From Cryptomeria japonica (lineage: Eukaryota; Streptophyta; Pinopsida; Cupressales; Cupressaceae), in the NCBI RefSeq assembly GCF_030272615.1, contig NC_081408.1, positions 613,907,977-613,971,976 of the forward strand: a DNA stretch of 64,000 nt, read 5' to 3'. A program made the position numbers and the translations under genes. Below the pieces are notes generated by a model that was not told the origin of the DNA, ran no database searches, and worked only from the letters and a program-made list of their open reading frames with translations. Positions 50,281 to 63,513 of this stretch are shown here, piece by piece; positions within the stretch are counted from its first letter, which is position 1; every line of letters begins with the position of its first letter.

Positions 50281-53200
50281 GTTTTTAATTAAAATATTAA
50301 GGTGAAATGCCTGAGTGCGCCTTTCCCGTTGGCACACATAATATGAAAATTGGTGGAAGTCACGTACGGGTCGGTATGGTTTGTCTCGTTTGAAGGAAAA
50401 ATAGATGCCATTTATTTATTTTCATTTAATCATGATCAACTACATCATGTTGAAAGCATGCACTAATATGTTGCAGGAATTCATTCTATCAACATCAAGT
50501 CTTGTGTGAGACTTCATGCCTAAGGGTTTTATTTTTGAGGTATATCATTTGTAAATTTAACATTTCTATTATTGTTTAGCTCTATCTTCCCTAGGGCATC
50601 CACTTCTTTTTATCATGATATAGTTGTTGTGGAGGTGGGAATATCAACATGACATTTTACTTAGGCAAACTTTTATGCAACACAAGTCTTTTTCTTTATT
50701 TTTTGTATGTAGGTTCAGATCCAATTGAAAAAGTGGTACAAGAGTGTAGAGTAGATTGTTATAGGTTGCGACAGATTTTGAATAGGTAAAAACCCCTAGA
50801 ATAATTCACCAGGCACCCCTGTCCTATTGTCTTTAGTTGAACTTCTAGGAGACAACATTTCAAAGCCTCCTGACTGCATTTCAGCTCACCTTTATTAGTT
50901 TCAAAAACCTTTAGACTACGACTCCCAAATAGACTACGGTTCCCAATGGCTATGTCTGACAATTTTTGCTCTAGTTTTTAGATCTAGGTTCTTTGTATTT
51001 CTCTTCTAGATTCAGCTTACTATGCGTAGTATTCTTTTTATAATCTACTATTATTGCTAAAATCAATCATTTTGCTATCATTAACCTTAGATCTCATACA
51101 CACACACCTTATAATCACAATTCCATTGCTAGAACAAAATCTCATCATCCAACTCTTTTATCAAGATTGTAGTTAAACCTATTCATGTTCTAATTCATTT
51201 CCTTGTACATATCATTTTGGTGAATTTGACATGTCTTATGTTTGTATTACTTCTTATTTGGGATTTAATTAACTGGTTCATGCTTGCAATCATTCTAAAA
51301 TTTGTGGCTTATGTACTTGCACTTAATTAATTGGTTAATTAGCCACATCTTTTTTATTTCATATCACTTAATTAATTGGTTAATTAATTGCATCATTGAC
51401 ATTTCATATCACATTGGTAACAAAATTTGTTTGATATACCAAAACACTAAAAACGTAAACCAATTAACCAATTAACAAAATAGTGAGCATGTGTGTGTTT
51501 TTTAAGCTTATGTACTTGTTTATGAGTTTCATAGCTCACTATTTTAAATATGACATTTCTACAAGAAGAAGATATTGGCCCATGGCATCCCATGTTTTAG
51601 CTAGTAACGGTGTTGAACTTTAGTTGCATGTTGACTTGTTCCCATCAAGAAACTCAAGAGAGAAATGATTGCTTAATCCAACACACATCTTGTTTAACAT
51701 ACCTAAAAAAATTCCCCTCATGATTCCCATGACAAGGGCTACCCTATAGTGCAAGTGTCCAATGAAAAATTGAAGAAGCTAGACAAGGAATTGGAAGGCT
51801 TTCAACAATTTGTGAGTACAAAATACTTGGCTAGAGAGGTTTCCCCTCTTATTAATATTCTAATGAAATCAATAAAAGGCGATTTACATGGTGTCAATAT
51901 TCTACATAGGACAACTCATATAGTGGATGAAAACATGATGACCGTAGCTAGTTGTGTAGAAGTGCTTGGGTATATAACTCTTTGAAACCATATGGACACA
52001 TAGTTATTGATACCCATGACAATACATTATACTCTTAAATTCACTTCTTCTATCATATTTACTATTGCACAAAATGGTGATGTCATCCATAACAGTTTTA
52101 GGCCTAATCCTATTAGCCAATATTCTTATGTTCTACCATCCTCCACTCCCCTGTTTGCTTCCCAAAATATTTAGAATACTATTAACCAATACATTCCACC
52201 TATCACCTATCATATTGTTCCACCACCTATATTTTATTCCAATCCACTATCACTATCATAGATATGTTTAGAAAATGATACAACCATTATTTATATAGTA
52301 ACATAAGTTGCTCTATAGTTTGTTGTGTGAATCTCATTATACATGCATCATTGAAAGTATTGTTTTCTGATTGCTCACATAGTTTTGTACTTAAGTTGTT
52401 GCATCTAAATGATTTTCAACTTATGAAGTTATAATATATATATTATATATTTACACAACCACCTATAGACTCAATATATATTTTCATAGCCCAATATATA
52501 TACCCACAAATTATTTATGAGTGATTGTATATATCGAGCTATCAAACATATATATTGAGACCCGAACCTCTTGTATTAGTATCACTATATATCCACTATT
52601 GAAAGTATTGTTTCCTAATTCCTCTTTGATCAAGGCTTTCTCATAGTGTCTTCCGATTAAGCGGTTGCATGTGAATGAGTAATTACACAAAATTTATACT
52701 ATTTTTTTAACATTGACTTTGGCTATGTTACTAATAAAGTTGTTGAACTCATCTACAAAAGAATAAGCACTTGATTTTGTTGATTAGATGGTCATATCAA
52801 GTAAGAAGCACTTTATTATTGAGTAAGTGTTTTTATATTTGTTATTGGTTGTATAAGTGAATTCTTACCCTGTTTACAAAACTTGAAATCTTTCAACATG
52901 AACCACCTAGTAATGGCTCCACCTTAATTGTACAATGATCTCAATAGTTTTTGACTTGCACAAAAATCAAAACTTCTCATATTGTCTCTTTCCTTATATA
53001 TTTTTGTAGCCTTTTTCTTGCTACATTCATCTGAATTTGGAGTTGAAATACACCACAATGCTCCAACTAAAGTTGTCTTATCAAGTAAGTCCTTTGTATG
53101 GTTATCTTTGTTAATTTTATTCTTTTCTTAAAACTCAACCTTCAAATATTTGCTCCTCTTGTGCTCGAGTTAGATAGCATGTTCACATAGAAATTTCAAA

Positions 53201-54135
53201 AGTCCAACTTTTTATGTCAAGTAAGAAGCATACCACATCTTGACACAAAAAATATTCATCAATGTTACTATTCTTAGTACTTCATGTTGGCTAACCTACA
53301 AGCTCTGTAATAGCATCCTACCCATTGAGTTGCTAAATCTTATTTTTAACTATCTTTTTACATTGTTTATAAAAAGCATAATTTTTGTGATCTATTAAAA
53401 ACAACTTAATCTTATGTGTCTTCATGCTTTTAGATACTCATATAATGTTTCTCTCCACATTTTATTCACTTTCTTCCTTCAAAATAATGTTTTCATTTCC
53501 CTCTTTTGTAGGGCACACTGATTACTCAATAATAGTGTATTTACAAATCCAAATCGAACATCGCCTTGTGACTTTCAAAGATCATCCCCACCTTTGTTGT
53601 ATAAAGTTCTTCTTTACTTATCTTTATGATTCCTCAAATTCACATTATCCTATAGGGATGCTCACTAATAAATGATGTAAAATTGTTGGCGATTTCTCAT
53701 TTACAAATTCAAATTCAACCTTAAAATGTGGCTTTGCAAAACCATTTTCAGCTTCACTATCTGCATATGTCAATTATCAGTGGTTGTATAGTTTTGTCGG
53801 CTGCAAGCATCTCAATTTCAAGTTGACATACACTATAATGTTCTACCATAACCTATCTTACTGGGTAAATTCTTGATTTTATACTTGTCTATCTTAAATT
53901 TATTTTCTTTTTCAAAGTTACTCCAAAATACTTGCAACTCTTCTACATAACTTCCCTACAATCTTCACATGGAGTTCTCAAAAAACTTTTTTTTTCTACT
54001 CTTCTACATATTGGAATTCTCAAAAACCTATTTTTTTGTCTGGCAAGATGTTGCACAAGAATTGTCCCACAACTTAACAACAGAGATATTGATCAATATT
54101 GCAATCCTTAATAATTACACTTGACCAACCTCCAA
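50281..54135. other. Non-coding region with old degenerate repeats
   Basis: No gene. From 51270 to 51480 the word TTAATTAATTGGTTAATTA recurs. A block near 53040-53200 is repeated in diverged form near 53820-53980 (GTTGAAATACACCACAATG / GTTGACATACACTATAATG, then a TGCTCC/TTCTAC segment), a period near 780 bp. TTTACAAATCCAAAT words recur at 53543, 53700 and 63655, on both sides of the retrotransposon that follows. Confidence 0.5.
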
Positions 54136-54140
54136 CTCCC

Positions 54141-55249
54141 TGTTGGAATCAAGGAACACTAAGAGGGGGGGTGAATCAGTGTTCTACAATTTTTAACATT
54201 TTTAATCTGTCCTCTAAACCACTTAATACAAATGAATAAAAGTAAAGTGCAAAAACACAAAGAAAATAACCACAACACCATAACACCAGGATTTTTACGT
54301 GGAAACCCAGTTAAGGGAAAAACCATGGTGGGATTGAGACCCACAATATTAATATACCTTGTTATAAGTAATATAATATTACATGAGGAGAATGCACATG
54401 CATTCATGCACACTTCCTAGAGCTCACTGCTCAAATTACAATAAGGGCTACAATCTTGGAAGGTTCACTGCCTTAAAAAATGATTACATATAATAATTGG
54501 AATGTTTGAATTGATAAACAACATCTACAAATGCCAAAAATAGTTATTGTTAAGCACACAATACTCTATTCTGCAACACTGTTCTGTTATGGTATTTTGT
54601 TGTATTTCGGAGCACAAATCCTTCAATTGCACACAATCACTCATACACACTTCACACATTCCTACTCATATGAAAAATGATCAAATCAATCAGTCTAATA
54701 TATCTACAACATCAATTTAGGTCTATTTCATGTTAGCCCAAAACTGAATAACACACAAATGAAACATGTTACCCAAGTTGGCTCAATCCGATCCAAAACA
54801 ACCATGCAGACCAAAACAAATTGTCCACACACTTCCTTCATGTCAGCTCACTAACCTCAAACACACAACCAATCACCAAAATCGATCCGCAAGATCCGCA
54901 CAATTAATGTCCACACTTTACTGTTGATAAGCACTGCTCTAACTAAAAAAACATATCTATTGGACCTTCCAACTCACTCAACACTCAACACTGAAGGCCA
55001 TAAACCTGGAATAAGGAATATTATATGACCACAATTCTTCTCTGAGATCCGCAACACAAAATACTCAACACAATTCAACCGCCAACCAAATTACTGTACA
55101 CTGTTAGATGTCCTATTCTTCTCACTTGACCTTACCGAACCTCAATCAATCTTCTGGTATGAATGAATCATGAACTATAAATTGGATATCTGACTCAATA
55201 TTCCATCAATGACAACATTTGAACATCAATGCAATATCTCTTGCCAACA
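54141..55249 (-). repeat. 3' LTR of the complete element
   Basis: 1109 bp, collinear and closely similar to 62394-63508 by eye. Includes GATTCACCCCCCC, TTTTTCCC, GGGTTTCCACGT and AGTGAGCTCTAGG blocks when read on the minus strand. Confidence 0.92.
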
Positions 55250-55261
55250 ATCTCCCCCTTT
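55250..55261 (-). promoter_or_regulatory. Polypurine tract
   Basis: On the minus strand AAAGGGGGAGAT lies directly before the LTR start TGTTGGCAAGAG, and GTTGCCATCAATACC precedes it. Confidence 0.9.
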
Positions 55262-55429
55262 GGTATTGATGGCAACACTTAGTGAAAAATGACCAAGTGT
55301 TGGACCAAAACCAAAATAATGTACACTGCAACCAAAAATATATCAACCGGACTCCAAGAAATAGAAACTCCCCCTAAGATCAACATAAATGATACTGGTA
55401 TTTTTATAGAAATAACATTGGAAAGATAG

Positions 55430-57475
55430 CGGGGAACTCCATGAGCGATCTGAGTGGGAACTCTAGTTCAATTTGTGGTGAGGTGGGTGATGGCGATTCT
55501 AACCTGGATGACGATGATGGGGCTTTACCAATTGATGCCCTGGTCCTTTCTGGTGCGATTTGAGGTGTTCTATTTCATTTCAAGCACTTTTTTGATGCAC
55601 GGGCTTCTTGCTTATTGCCCTTTTTGGTTGCTCTGGTGGGTGTTTCTGGAGATTATGTTGCGACAGCGGTTTCCCTGTCGGTATTTGTGGTGTTCGGCTA
55701 TGCTTTCTCTGGCTAGTGGTTTTTCTTTGGTTGTGTTTGGGGCCTGGTTATGGCTCCCATGGCCTTGATGGTGGGGGATTTTCCCTCTTTTTCTAGTTTG
55801 ACCCTCTTTGGTGTTCAAACTTTTGGCGTTGGTGGTGTTGCGATGAGTGATGTGGATGGGGATCTATGCTTCTCCCTAGCCACAACTGTTGTTCATGGAC
55901 CTGTGCTCTCTCCTAGAATGGATGGTGTGGGCGACAACGTTGTTTTTCATGGCCCCATATTTTTTTGTCGGTGTGGTTGTGGGTATGGGGTCATGAGTTA
56001 TTGGCCTTTTGAGCGTGTCTGGGTGGGGTCTGGTTCTACCCTGTTCACTATGGATTTCACCTTGTGGTCACGGGCTTGTGCTTATTTATCCTCCTCACAA
56101 TGGAGTTTGTTCGACTCTTTGGTGGGTGTGACGAGTGGGTGGTTTTCCCAAGTGTGTGTCTGTCAGGAAGGAGGGAGGCTCTCCTTTGCCTTGTTTAGCT
56201 TACGCGTTCCGTGGGTACTGGTTTGGCCCTCTAATACTTCTATTGGGGTGGTCTCTGCTCTTGAGCATGTTGCTTGGCTCCTGTTGTTGTTTGGAGTTGT
56301 GTGCGGGTACGTGCAACTTGGGGTTTTCGGGCTTCGCATGGTGACTGAGTTCTTGTTGGCGTTGTGGTGGCCTCTTTAGTCCCCTGTTGGTGTTTGGGGC
56401 ATTGCCTTCAATGTCCTTGGAAACTGCCTAGTTGTGAATGCCTCATGTGGTATATTGGACCGTGGCGAGGGTTTGTCTCGCATGGAACTCGTTGGGCCCC
56501 GCAGATGGTTCGTGGTGCTTTTTGAATAGGCTCTTGTTTCCCAAGTGTTTTTTTTGTTGTTCTTCCTTTGATGGTGCTTGATTTGGATTATGGTGATAGG
56601 GGTTATGCCCTTTGGATTTGGTCAGTGGTGGTTTCTGCCTTCACCATTGGGTTGTGTTTTGTTTTCTTGATGAGACTGTCCTTTTTGGTTTCTATGGACA
56701 GTTATCATGTTATCCTTGTTAGCCAAGGGCTTGCTGTTAGTTTTCAAGGGCTCGTCCTTGTAAGTTTTTGGTTATGGATTGGTGTTAGTTTCGGGTTGGT
56801 GCTTACCTCCAAGGCTACCTTGGAGTTTTATTTTTCCCCTTTCGAGCTGGGGAGTGTTCTGTTCGCCATGATGAGAGTTTGGCTTCGTTGTGTCTCTTAC
56901 TCTTCTTCTGTAGATCCTATGGAGGTGGATGCGTCCCCTATGGAGGAGGTGACTAGCTAGGAAAAAGAGGTCGTTGATTCTTCTTGGTGCTCTTCTCTTC
57001 TCTATGGCGGGTTGGCTTTTAGATGGACTCTCGAATGGCTCACTAGTATGTCGTTCTTCTCCTTTTCTGCACCTATTTAGGTGGGCTCCTTTTTTATCGA
57101 GGTGAAAAGGGTTTTTTTTGAAGAGGGATGGACTTCCTACTAGGGGGCAACTGTTGCGATCTTCTGGTTAACTTGGGGAGCCTCTTACCCCCCTTGTATG
57201 GTTGCCCCACTCTGTGGGTTGTCTACTCACTATTTTTTACAAGGAGCCTTTTGATTATGTGTTGATTGGACCTTGTTGGCCTTGGGGTTGTTTGTTGTTC
57301 GATGACCTCTTTCCTTCTGCATCTGTTAGGCTAATATTTTATAGGTGTTTTGACCTGTGTGTTGTGAGTGCCTGTTGTGGCCTCTTCTGTCCTTTGGGGT
57401 GAGCACCCCTGCTTTGTTGTAATGGGCCAGGGCCCTAATTCCGTGCTTTCCCAATAAAAAACATTTTTCACTTCT
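55430..57475 (+). mobile_element. GT-rich 2-kb insert, possible LINE remnant
   Basis: The composition changes sharply to G/T-rich on the plus strand. An early frame reads MSDLSGNSSSICGEV followed by an acidic stretch and a stop. Several longer frames follow (for example 55750-56379) without any domain I know. The right end has AATTCCGTGCTTTCCC then AATAAAAAACATTTTT, an A-rich end like a plant non-LTR retrotransposon tail. Target duplication not identified. The surrounding retrotransposon 3' non-coding sequence resumes at CTCCCCCTTTGACATCAATG (about 57481). It could also be captured or unrelated DNA. Confidence 0.4.
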
Positions 57476-57576
57476 ATAAACTCCCCCTTTGACATCAATG
57501 GAAAAGGTATGGTTCCGGAAATAAAAAATTCAAGCCAAAAATGATATTTACATATGTACAGAAAGTTCTTACATAC

Positions 57577-60500
57577 TCACAAAAACATGAAAATGTCTAC
57601 GTAAGAATTCTTCAAAGAATTTAGACCGTGACTATCCCAACCCTCCTTAAGGCATTCCAAAATGGTTATAAGCCCGTTGAACAGGTATGCAAGTTCCTTT
57701 ACTGACTTGAGATCTGTCGGCTCCTTAGATTTCATGGCACTTTGGGCATCTTGAAGAGCACTAAGCATGACATCCAAATTTGGATTAATGTGGCTCCTAA
57801 GTTTACAGACTCTGCCAATTATTTTACCTTTCTCTTGACTCAAATTCCTAATTTACTCAAGTAAGGATATTACTTGGTCTTCGTGACTACTCATGGAGAC
57901 TGATAAGGGATCAAATGACTGAGACATCTACGCAATTTGATCCTTATACTCTTTAGACTTATTCTCAATGTCCATAGTGAATTTAGACAATGATAAGCAT
58001 GCTTTATAATATTTTCCACCTTCGGTTAAACTATCCTGTATGCTCTTTACACAAGTATCCAGAGTGACTTTATCATTATCAATCATCCTCATTAGTGTTT
58101 AGAGCCTTCTTGCATTAAACTCATTCTGGACCTTGTCTTCAACAGATTTTTCAAAGGATTGAAAATGGCTATCCATAGAGTTGATTAAACTTTTCAATTT
58201 CCCGGATGGAGTGTCTGATGAGTCCTTCTGAAATGAAGGCATAAGTTTCTCCAAAACACTGAATGCCATAGTAAGAAACTCACTATCCTCTATGTGAGAT
58301 TTTAGGAAGTCCTCACTAGCTTTGGCTTGAGAAAACACAACCAATTTGAGTGTCTAGATAGGGGACACAAAAGCTAGGTTGATGGGGCCTTGAATGAATT
58401 ACGGATCCTCTACATAGATTTGCTTCCCCTTCAATGATTTCTCAGTGTCTCTTGCCTCAACCTCAACTTCAACCTTCACCTCCACCTTTTCCTTTTCATA
58501 ATTCTCCTCTGTATTTGCTTCCTTTCCAAGAACCAGAGGGTTAACTGCATTAACCAGAGGGCTATCACTCTTGTCTTTACCCTCATCTTCTTTCCCTGCA
58601 TACACATTCTCAATATTAACCTCTACTTGCTCAACAGTCTGCACTTTTAGATTAGTGTCACCTTGTCCTTTTACCTAATTGACTTCATACTGATTATCTA
58701 ACAAATTTTTTGTCAAAATATTCTCAGTTTCCTTTGCAACTTCATCATTTTTTCCAAACATTATTTTGTTTACTATGTATTTAGTTCTGAACTCATTCTT
58801 TGTTAACTGAAGTAACCTGTCTGTATCTCTTCCATAGAAATTCCTGAACAGAGATTAACTAATACATATTCCTTCAATCTCTCATCTTTTTTATTTGCAA
58901 CTTGTCTCCTAGAATCCAAAATGTCATACAAGCTCTTGGGTATAACTGTCATTAATTCAATTAGAGCCTTACTATATACATTTAGGTATTCTATAGTTGC
59001 TTCCTCTAATACCCTTTTACAGGATTCATCAAAATTATCACACCACTTAGATAGTGGCTTTAGATTCCCATTCTTAACAACCTCATTAACAATCTCATTC
59101 AAAGACATGGGAGGCTTAACTTCAAGTTTTCCTTTCTTTAATGCCTCATCAAGTTTAGATTTTGATTTCTTACCAGATTTAGGTCCACCAGATGGTTTCT
59201 CCTTTGTGACCTTAGTGGCCTTAGCAGCTTTTTCTTTAACCTCCTTGACTGCTTCATTTGACTCCGTCTCCTCTTCATCAACATGAATGAATACTTTGGC
59301 TTGTCCTCTCTTCCTCTCTCCTTCACCGGATGGTTTGGCTAGAGGCTTAGGTAAACTAACAAGTTTCTAAGCACTGGAGGAGCGTGCAAAGCTCTTTGGT
59401 TGCTTCGTCTTAGGGGTAGGGGCTTCCACTTTAGCCTTTTTTGGCTTGACCATATATTCTTCTTTCTGATTGTTTTCCTCTCTAGCTCTCTGAACCACCT
59501 CTTTGGTAGTCCCCATGCTCTCCACCAGCTTCTCTACCTCCTTACCTTCTTTTGAATCTTAGGCTTCTTGAATTAGAGTTTAAGTCCAAGCTCTTCTCCT
59601 TGTAAGTTCCAAACCTTTCTTCAGACTTATTCATCGGTTTTCTTAATAAGTGTTGAGCATACACATCAAGAACATGTCCTTCAACCTCATACCCCATGGG
59701 CATGATCCATGATGTTCTTGGCTCCACAACTTCTATAAGGCACTGATCAGTGTCAACCATAAAACAGATAGTGTCCTCATATTTCTCTACTGTCTCCTTA
59801 GGAATTCTTTCCCTTCTCTCCAAGGTTTTGAAGTATCCCCATAGAATTTCATTTCAGACTATAGCATCTCTAAGGCCATGAAGTGTTTCATTGATTTGAA
59901 CCACCACAAGCCTGTCATAGGCCCACCAAACTTTTCCCACTCCTAGAATCTCATTCATGAAATAGAAATATAAACATATGATCAAAGTTCCAAATTTAAA
60001 TACATGCTTCTTATCCTGTTTGATTTTCTTCAAATTGCTCAATAGCTCACTCCAGAGCACTTCACATAAATCATATTTCTTATCTCCCTTCAATATCTGA
60101 TAAACAACATAGATAGTTTGTACCAGATACTGAATTATCCTGGCTAGAATGATATATTTTGTATCCCATCACCATTGATGCAAATTTGACATCATACTCA
60201 ACAATATCACTGATTGTCATTGACGTTTTGTCAAACTAAGAACTGGTTGTCTCTATTACCATCTGGTTCTTGACATTCCTCAAGGTAGGTACCTCATCGA
60301 CTGAGCTCAAACATGTTACTGCCTTAATTGCATTCTTCATAATATCATGGGGTTTGTCAAGCCACATGAAATCGTCATGCATTCTGCTTAGAATGTACCA
60401 TACCCACTCAGGCTCATCAAACATTGGAAAGTTTATTAACTGCACAAAACCTTTCTCCTCAATTGACTTAAATTCAGGTTTCAGACTTCCCATTCCATCA

Positions 60501-60727
60501 ATAATGTGTTGAGTGTATAGTTTCATCATTTGAGAACTCCTGAGCTCCTCAATGTTATAGTGGATGTAAGCCCTAATATCTTCCACATGCAATACTCCAT
60601 AAGGGACTGATGAAAATGCATCGCTCGGATCATCCTCCATTGACTTATATGGATGCTTCTTGAAATTAGATCTTTCCCTTTTAGTGATATCTACTACCAA
60701 TGAGGTTGCAATTCCAGAGGATGCCAT
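57577..60727 (-). pseudogene. Decayed ORF2 of unknown function in place of pol
   Basis: Starts MASSGIATSLVVDITKR after gag and runs through at least three frames to a stop at 57577, so it carries several frameshifts. N-terminal globular part (60236-60727). A segment with LCEVLWSELLSNLKK and hydrophobic LIICLYFYFMNEI (59854-60093). A block with CFMVDTDQ, EVVEPRTSWI and ERFGTYKE (59542-59823). A Lys-rich region, then SKWCDNFDESCKRVLEE (58803-59108), an acidic KVEVKVEVEVEARD region (58399-58644), and a coil-like C-terminus with INPNLDVML...LQDA (57577-57843). It matches the ORF2 at 9815-13108 block by block. Position after gag is where pol would be, but no polymerase, protease or integrase motif is visible. 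Function unknown. Confidence 0.7.
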
Positions 60728-61161
60728 ATCCAAAAATTTAAGCTTCAAAATGAAAAAGTACCAACTGATAAATACCTTTCAACTAGATGCAAGATCACAT
60801 GACAAATCTTCTTTTCACTTTGAATCTCTGGAAATTCTGCTTAACTATGCTCTTCTGCTCTCTCGCTTTGAATGCAAAGTGAGAAATAAAAGGTTAATTT
60901 GCCTTTTATCCTCCACATACCTAACTTTTAGGTATAATAAATGCACTTAACGCTAATCTTCTAGATACCATACAGATAGAGAATTCTCCCAAAAGATCAT
61001 CCGTAGATGATCAAGTCTAATCAAAATCTTTCGAAAAAACTTCCACCGAGTCATCAAATGAAACATCCACAACCTGCCAAAATTAGGTACAGATATCCAA
61101 TAGGGGGTTTGTAAGCTTTTCATGAAAGCCTCCCCCTGAGGGTGGATGCCTTAGCTTAGTT

Positions 61162-62378
61162 ACCAGATGAGGTTCCAGCACCAGAATCAGGTGCAGACCC
61201 ATTCATTGCATTATCATCACTCTTATTCACCCATGTCTTCTTCATTTGATCTTTGATCTCATCAACTTTTGATTTTCCTTTCTCATCAGTCTTCTCATTA
61301 TTAATCTTGTCTTCTGGACCTCTCCTATTCACATTTATGCTTCTGCAATACTTAGCAATGTGACCGGATTTGTTGCAAGCATATCAAACAACATTTCCTT
61401 GACTAGGTCTGAAGTTCATTTGATTTCCTCTTGATCTGCACTGATTAGCAACATGTCCAAACCTACTACATGCATAACATCTGGCATTTCTCCTATTTTG
61501 AAAGTTATTCATCACACTTATGCATTCATTTGCCTTATTACCATACTTATTGCATTTGAAACATTGTCCGGTAAAAGATGGACCATTATTATTCATCCTA
61601 TTTCTGCATTGACTAGCCATATGACCAAATTTATTGCAAACAAAATAGTTGCCATTAAACTTACGAGCATTAGGTTGCCTTACCAGAGGCCTTCTTGAGT
61701 TGTTCTTTTGAGTTGTGTTGATTTGGAGCTTTCACCCTTCTCAAATCCAAGGCCTTGAGTATCATTAGGATTCTTTTGGTTTGCAAGCATCTCATCTAGC
61801 TTGGCTAAGCTGATCTGGAACTTCTCATGGTACTCATTTGTAATATCAAGATCATATCTAATAAGAATAATCTGCCTTTCAAGATCTTCCTCATGTTGTC
61901 TGGAGTCTTGTAGGTCAAGCTTCAGTTGTCCATTCTTATTCTCAAGTCTGCAACACATCAGATTTGCCTTTTAAAGATTGAGCATGATTCTCCTCATTCT
62001 TCTTTCTTTCCTCAATCTCCTTTGTCAATCTCATCACAATGGCTTCCATCTCATTCTTCTAGACTGTATTATCTCTAGCAAGTCTCTCACACTCTTTTGT
62101 CTTTTCCTTCAAGGCTTCTTCATCAATGCTTTGACTTTCTTTCTCTTTCAGCTTATCAACAAGTTTCTTTCTCTTCTCTCTTGACTTGTTCAACTGATCC
62201 TTTAATGATTCAATAAAGTTCTCAGCATCTTTAAGGTTTACTTTTACTTTCCAGAACTCATCTTGGGCTTGATCAAGATCCTCAAGTGCTACAACAAGCT
62301 AATGTTTAAGACTACCTGAATCCATTGATTCACTTTCCCAGATCATCCTCGAGCTGTTAGGCTTCTTCTGAGGAACTA
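61162..62378 (-). pseudogene. Retrotransposon gag with four zinc knuckles
   Basis: Directly after the primer site comes a long coiled-coil region (LEDLDQAQDEF, LKDQLNKSREKRKK, LDEMLANQKNPNDTQ, GFEKGESSKS), then the nucleocapsid tail. Four knuckles follow: VCNKFGHMASQC (first Cys lost), CFKCNKYGNKANEC (His to Asn), CYACSRFGHVANQC (intact) and YACNKSGHIAKYC (first Cys codon now TGA). The end reads PDSGAGTSSGN near 61162. At least two TAG and one TGA stop plus a frameshift near 61955 break it. Gag would form the particle and bind RNA. It is homologous to the gag at 6003-9373. Confidence 0.8.
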
Positions 62379-62379
62379 G

Positions 62380-62391
62380 GCTCTGATACCA
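62380..62391 (-). promoter_or_regulatory. Primer-binding site, initiator tRNA-Met
   Basis: On the minus strand TGGTATCAGAGC follows the LTR end CCAACA after two bases (AT). It is the canonical plant iMet primer site, intact. Confidence 0.93.
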
Positions 62392-62393
62392 AT

Positions 62394-63508
62394 TGTTGGA
62401 ATCAAGGAACACAGAGAGGAGGGGTGAATCAGTGTTTTGCAATTTTTAACATCCTTAATCTGTCATCTAGACCACTTAATGAAAATGAATAAAAGTAAAG
62501 TGCAGAAACATAAAGAAAATAACCACAACACCATAAAACCAGGGTTTTTACATGGAAAACTAGTTAAGGGAAAAACCACGGTGGGAATGAGACCCACAAT
62601 ATTAATATACCTTGTTAGAAGTATAATAATATTATATGAGGGGAATGCAAATGCATTTAGGCACACTACCTAGAGCTCACTGCTCAAATTACAATAAGGG
62701 ATACAACCCCGAAAGGCTCACTGCCTTACAAAAAAGATTACATATAATAATTGGAATGTTTGAAATGATAAACAACATCTACAAATGCCAAAAATAGTTC
62801 TGGTTAAGCACAAAATACTCTGTTCTGCACCACTGCTCTGTTATGATATTCTGTTGTATTCTGGAGCACAATGCCTTCAATTGCGCATTTGAAATTGTGC
62901 ACAATCACTCATACACACTTCACACATTCCTACTCATATGAAAAATGATCAAATCAATTAGTCTAATATATCAACAACATCAATTTAGGTCTATTTCACG
63001 TCAGCCCAAAACCGCAGAACACGCAAATGGAATGTGTTACCCAAGTTGGCTCAATCAGATCCAAAACAACCATACAGACCAAAAAAAATTGTCTGCATGC
63101 TTCCTTCATGTTGGCTCACTAACCTCAAACACACAACCAATCACCAAAATCGATCCGCAAGATCCACACAATGAATATTCACACGTTACTGTTGATAAGC
63201 ACTTTTTTAATAGAAAAACATGTCTATCGTACCTTCCAACTCACTCAACACTCAACATCGGAGGCCATAAACCTGGAATAAGGCATATTACATGACCACA
63301 ATGCTTCTCTGAGATCCGCAACACAAAATACTCAACACAACTGAACCGCCAACCAAATTATTGTACACTTTGCCAGATGTCTTGTTCTTCTCATCGGACC
63401 TCAATCAATCTTCCGGTATGAATGAATCATGAATTGCGGATTGGATATTTGACTCAAGTTGTCATTAATGACAACATCTGAACATCAATGCAATGTCTCT
63501 TGCCAACA
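62394..63508 (-). repeat. 5' LTR of the complete element
   Basis: 1115 bp. Starts TGTTGGCAAGAGACATTGC at 63508 on the minus strand and ends CCTTGATTCCAACA at 62394. Confidence 0.92.
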
Positions 63509-63513
63509 CTCCT

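Larger units (their letters stand above)
54141..63508 (-). mobile_element. Complete LTR retrotransposon, gag + ORF2, no pol
   Basis: 9368 bp on the minus strand. LTRs are 62394-63508 (5') and 54141-55249 (3'), both TGTTGG...CCAACA in their own orientation. The primer site is at 62380-62391 and the PPT at 55250-55261. Flanks are CTCCC (54136-54140) and CTCCT (63509-63513), a 5-bp TSD with one mismatch. The inside holds a coiled-coil gag with four zinc knuckles, then a long ORF2 of unknown function, then a 2-kb GT-rich block that looks like a later insertion. Protease, integrase, RT and RNase H are absent, so it would depend on another element's enzymes. It shares gag and ORF2 with the 4427-22562 element. 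Confidence 0.9.

Noticed and set aside
51749-51985. 78-codon frame in the flank
   Set aside because: Charged and coil-like, but isolated, and no homologue in the window.
55750-56379. 209-codon plus-strand frame as a gene
   Set aside because: Gly/Val/Leu-rich without domain, in a G/T-rich block with several overlapping open frames; composition explains it.
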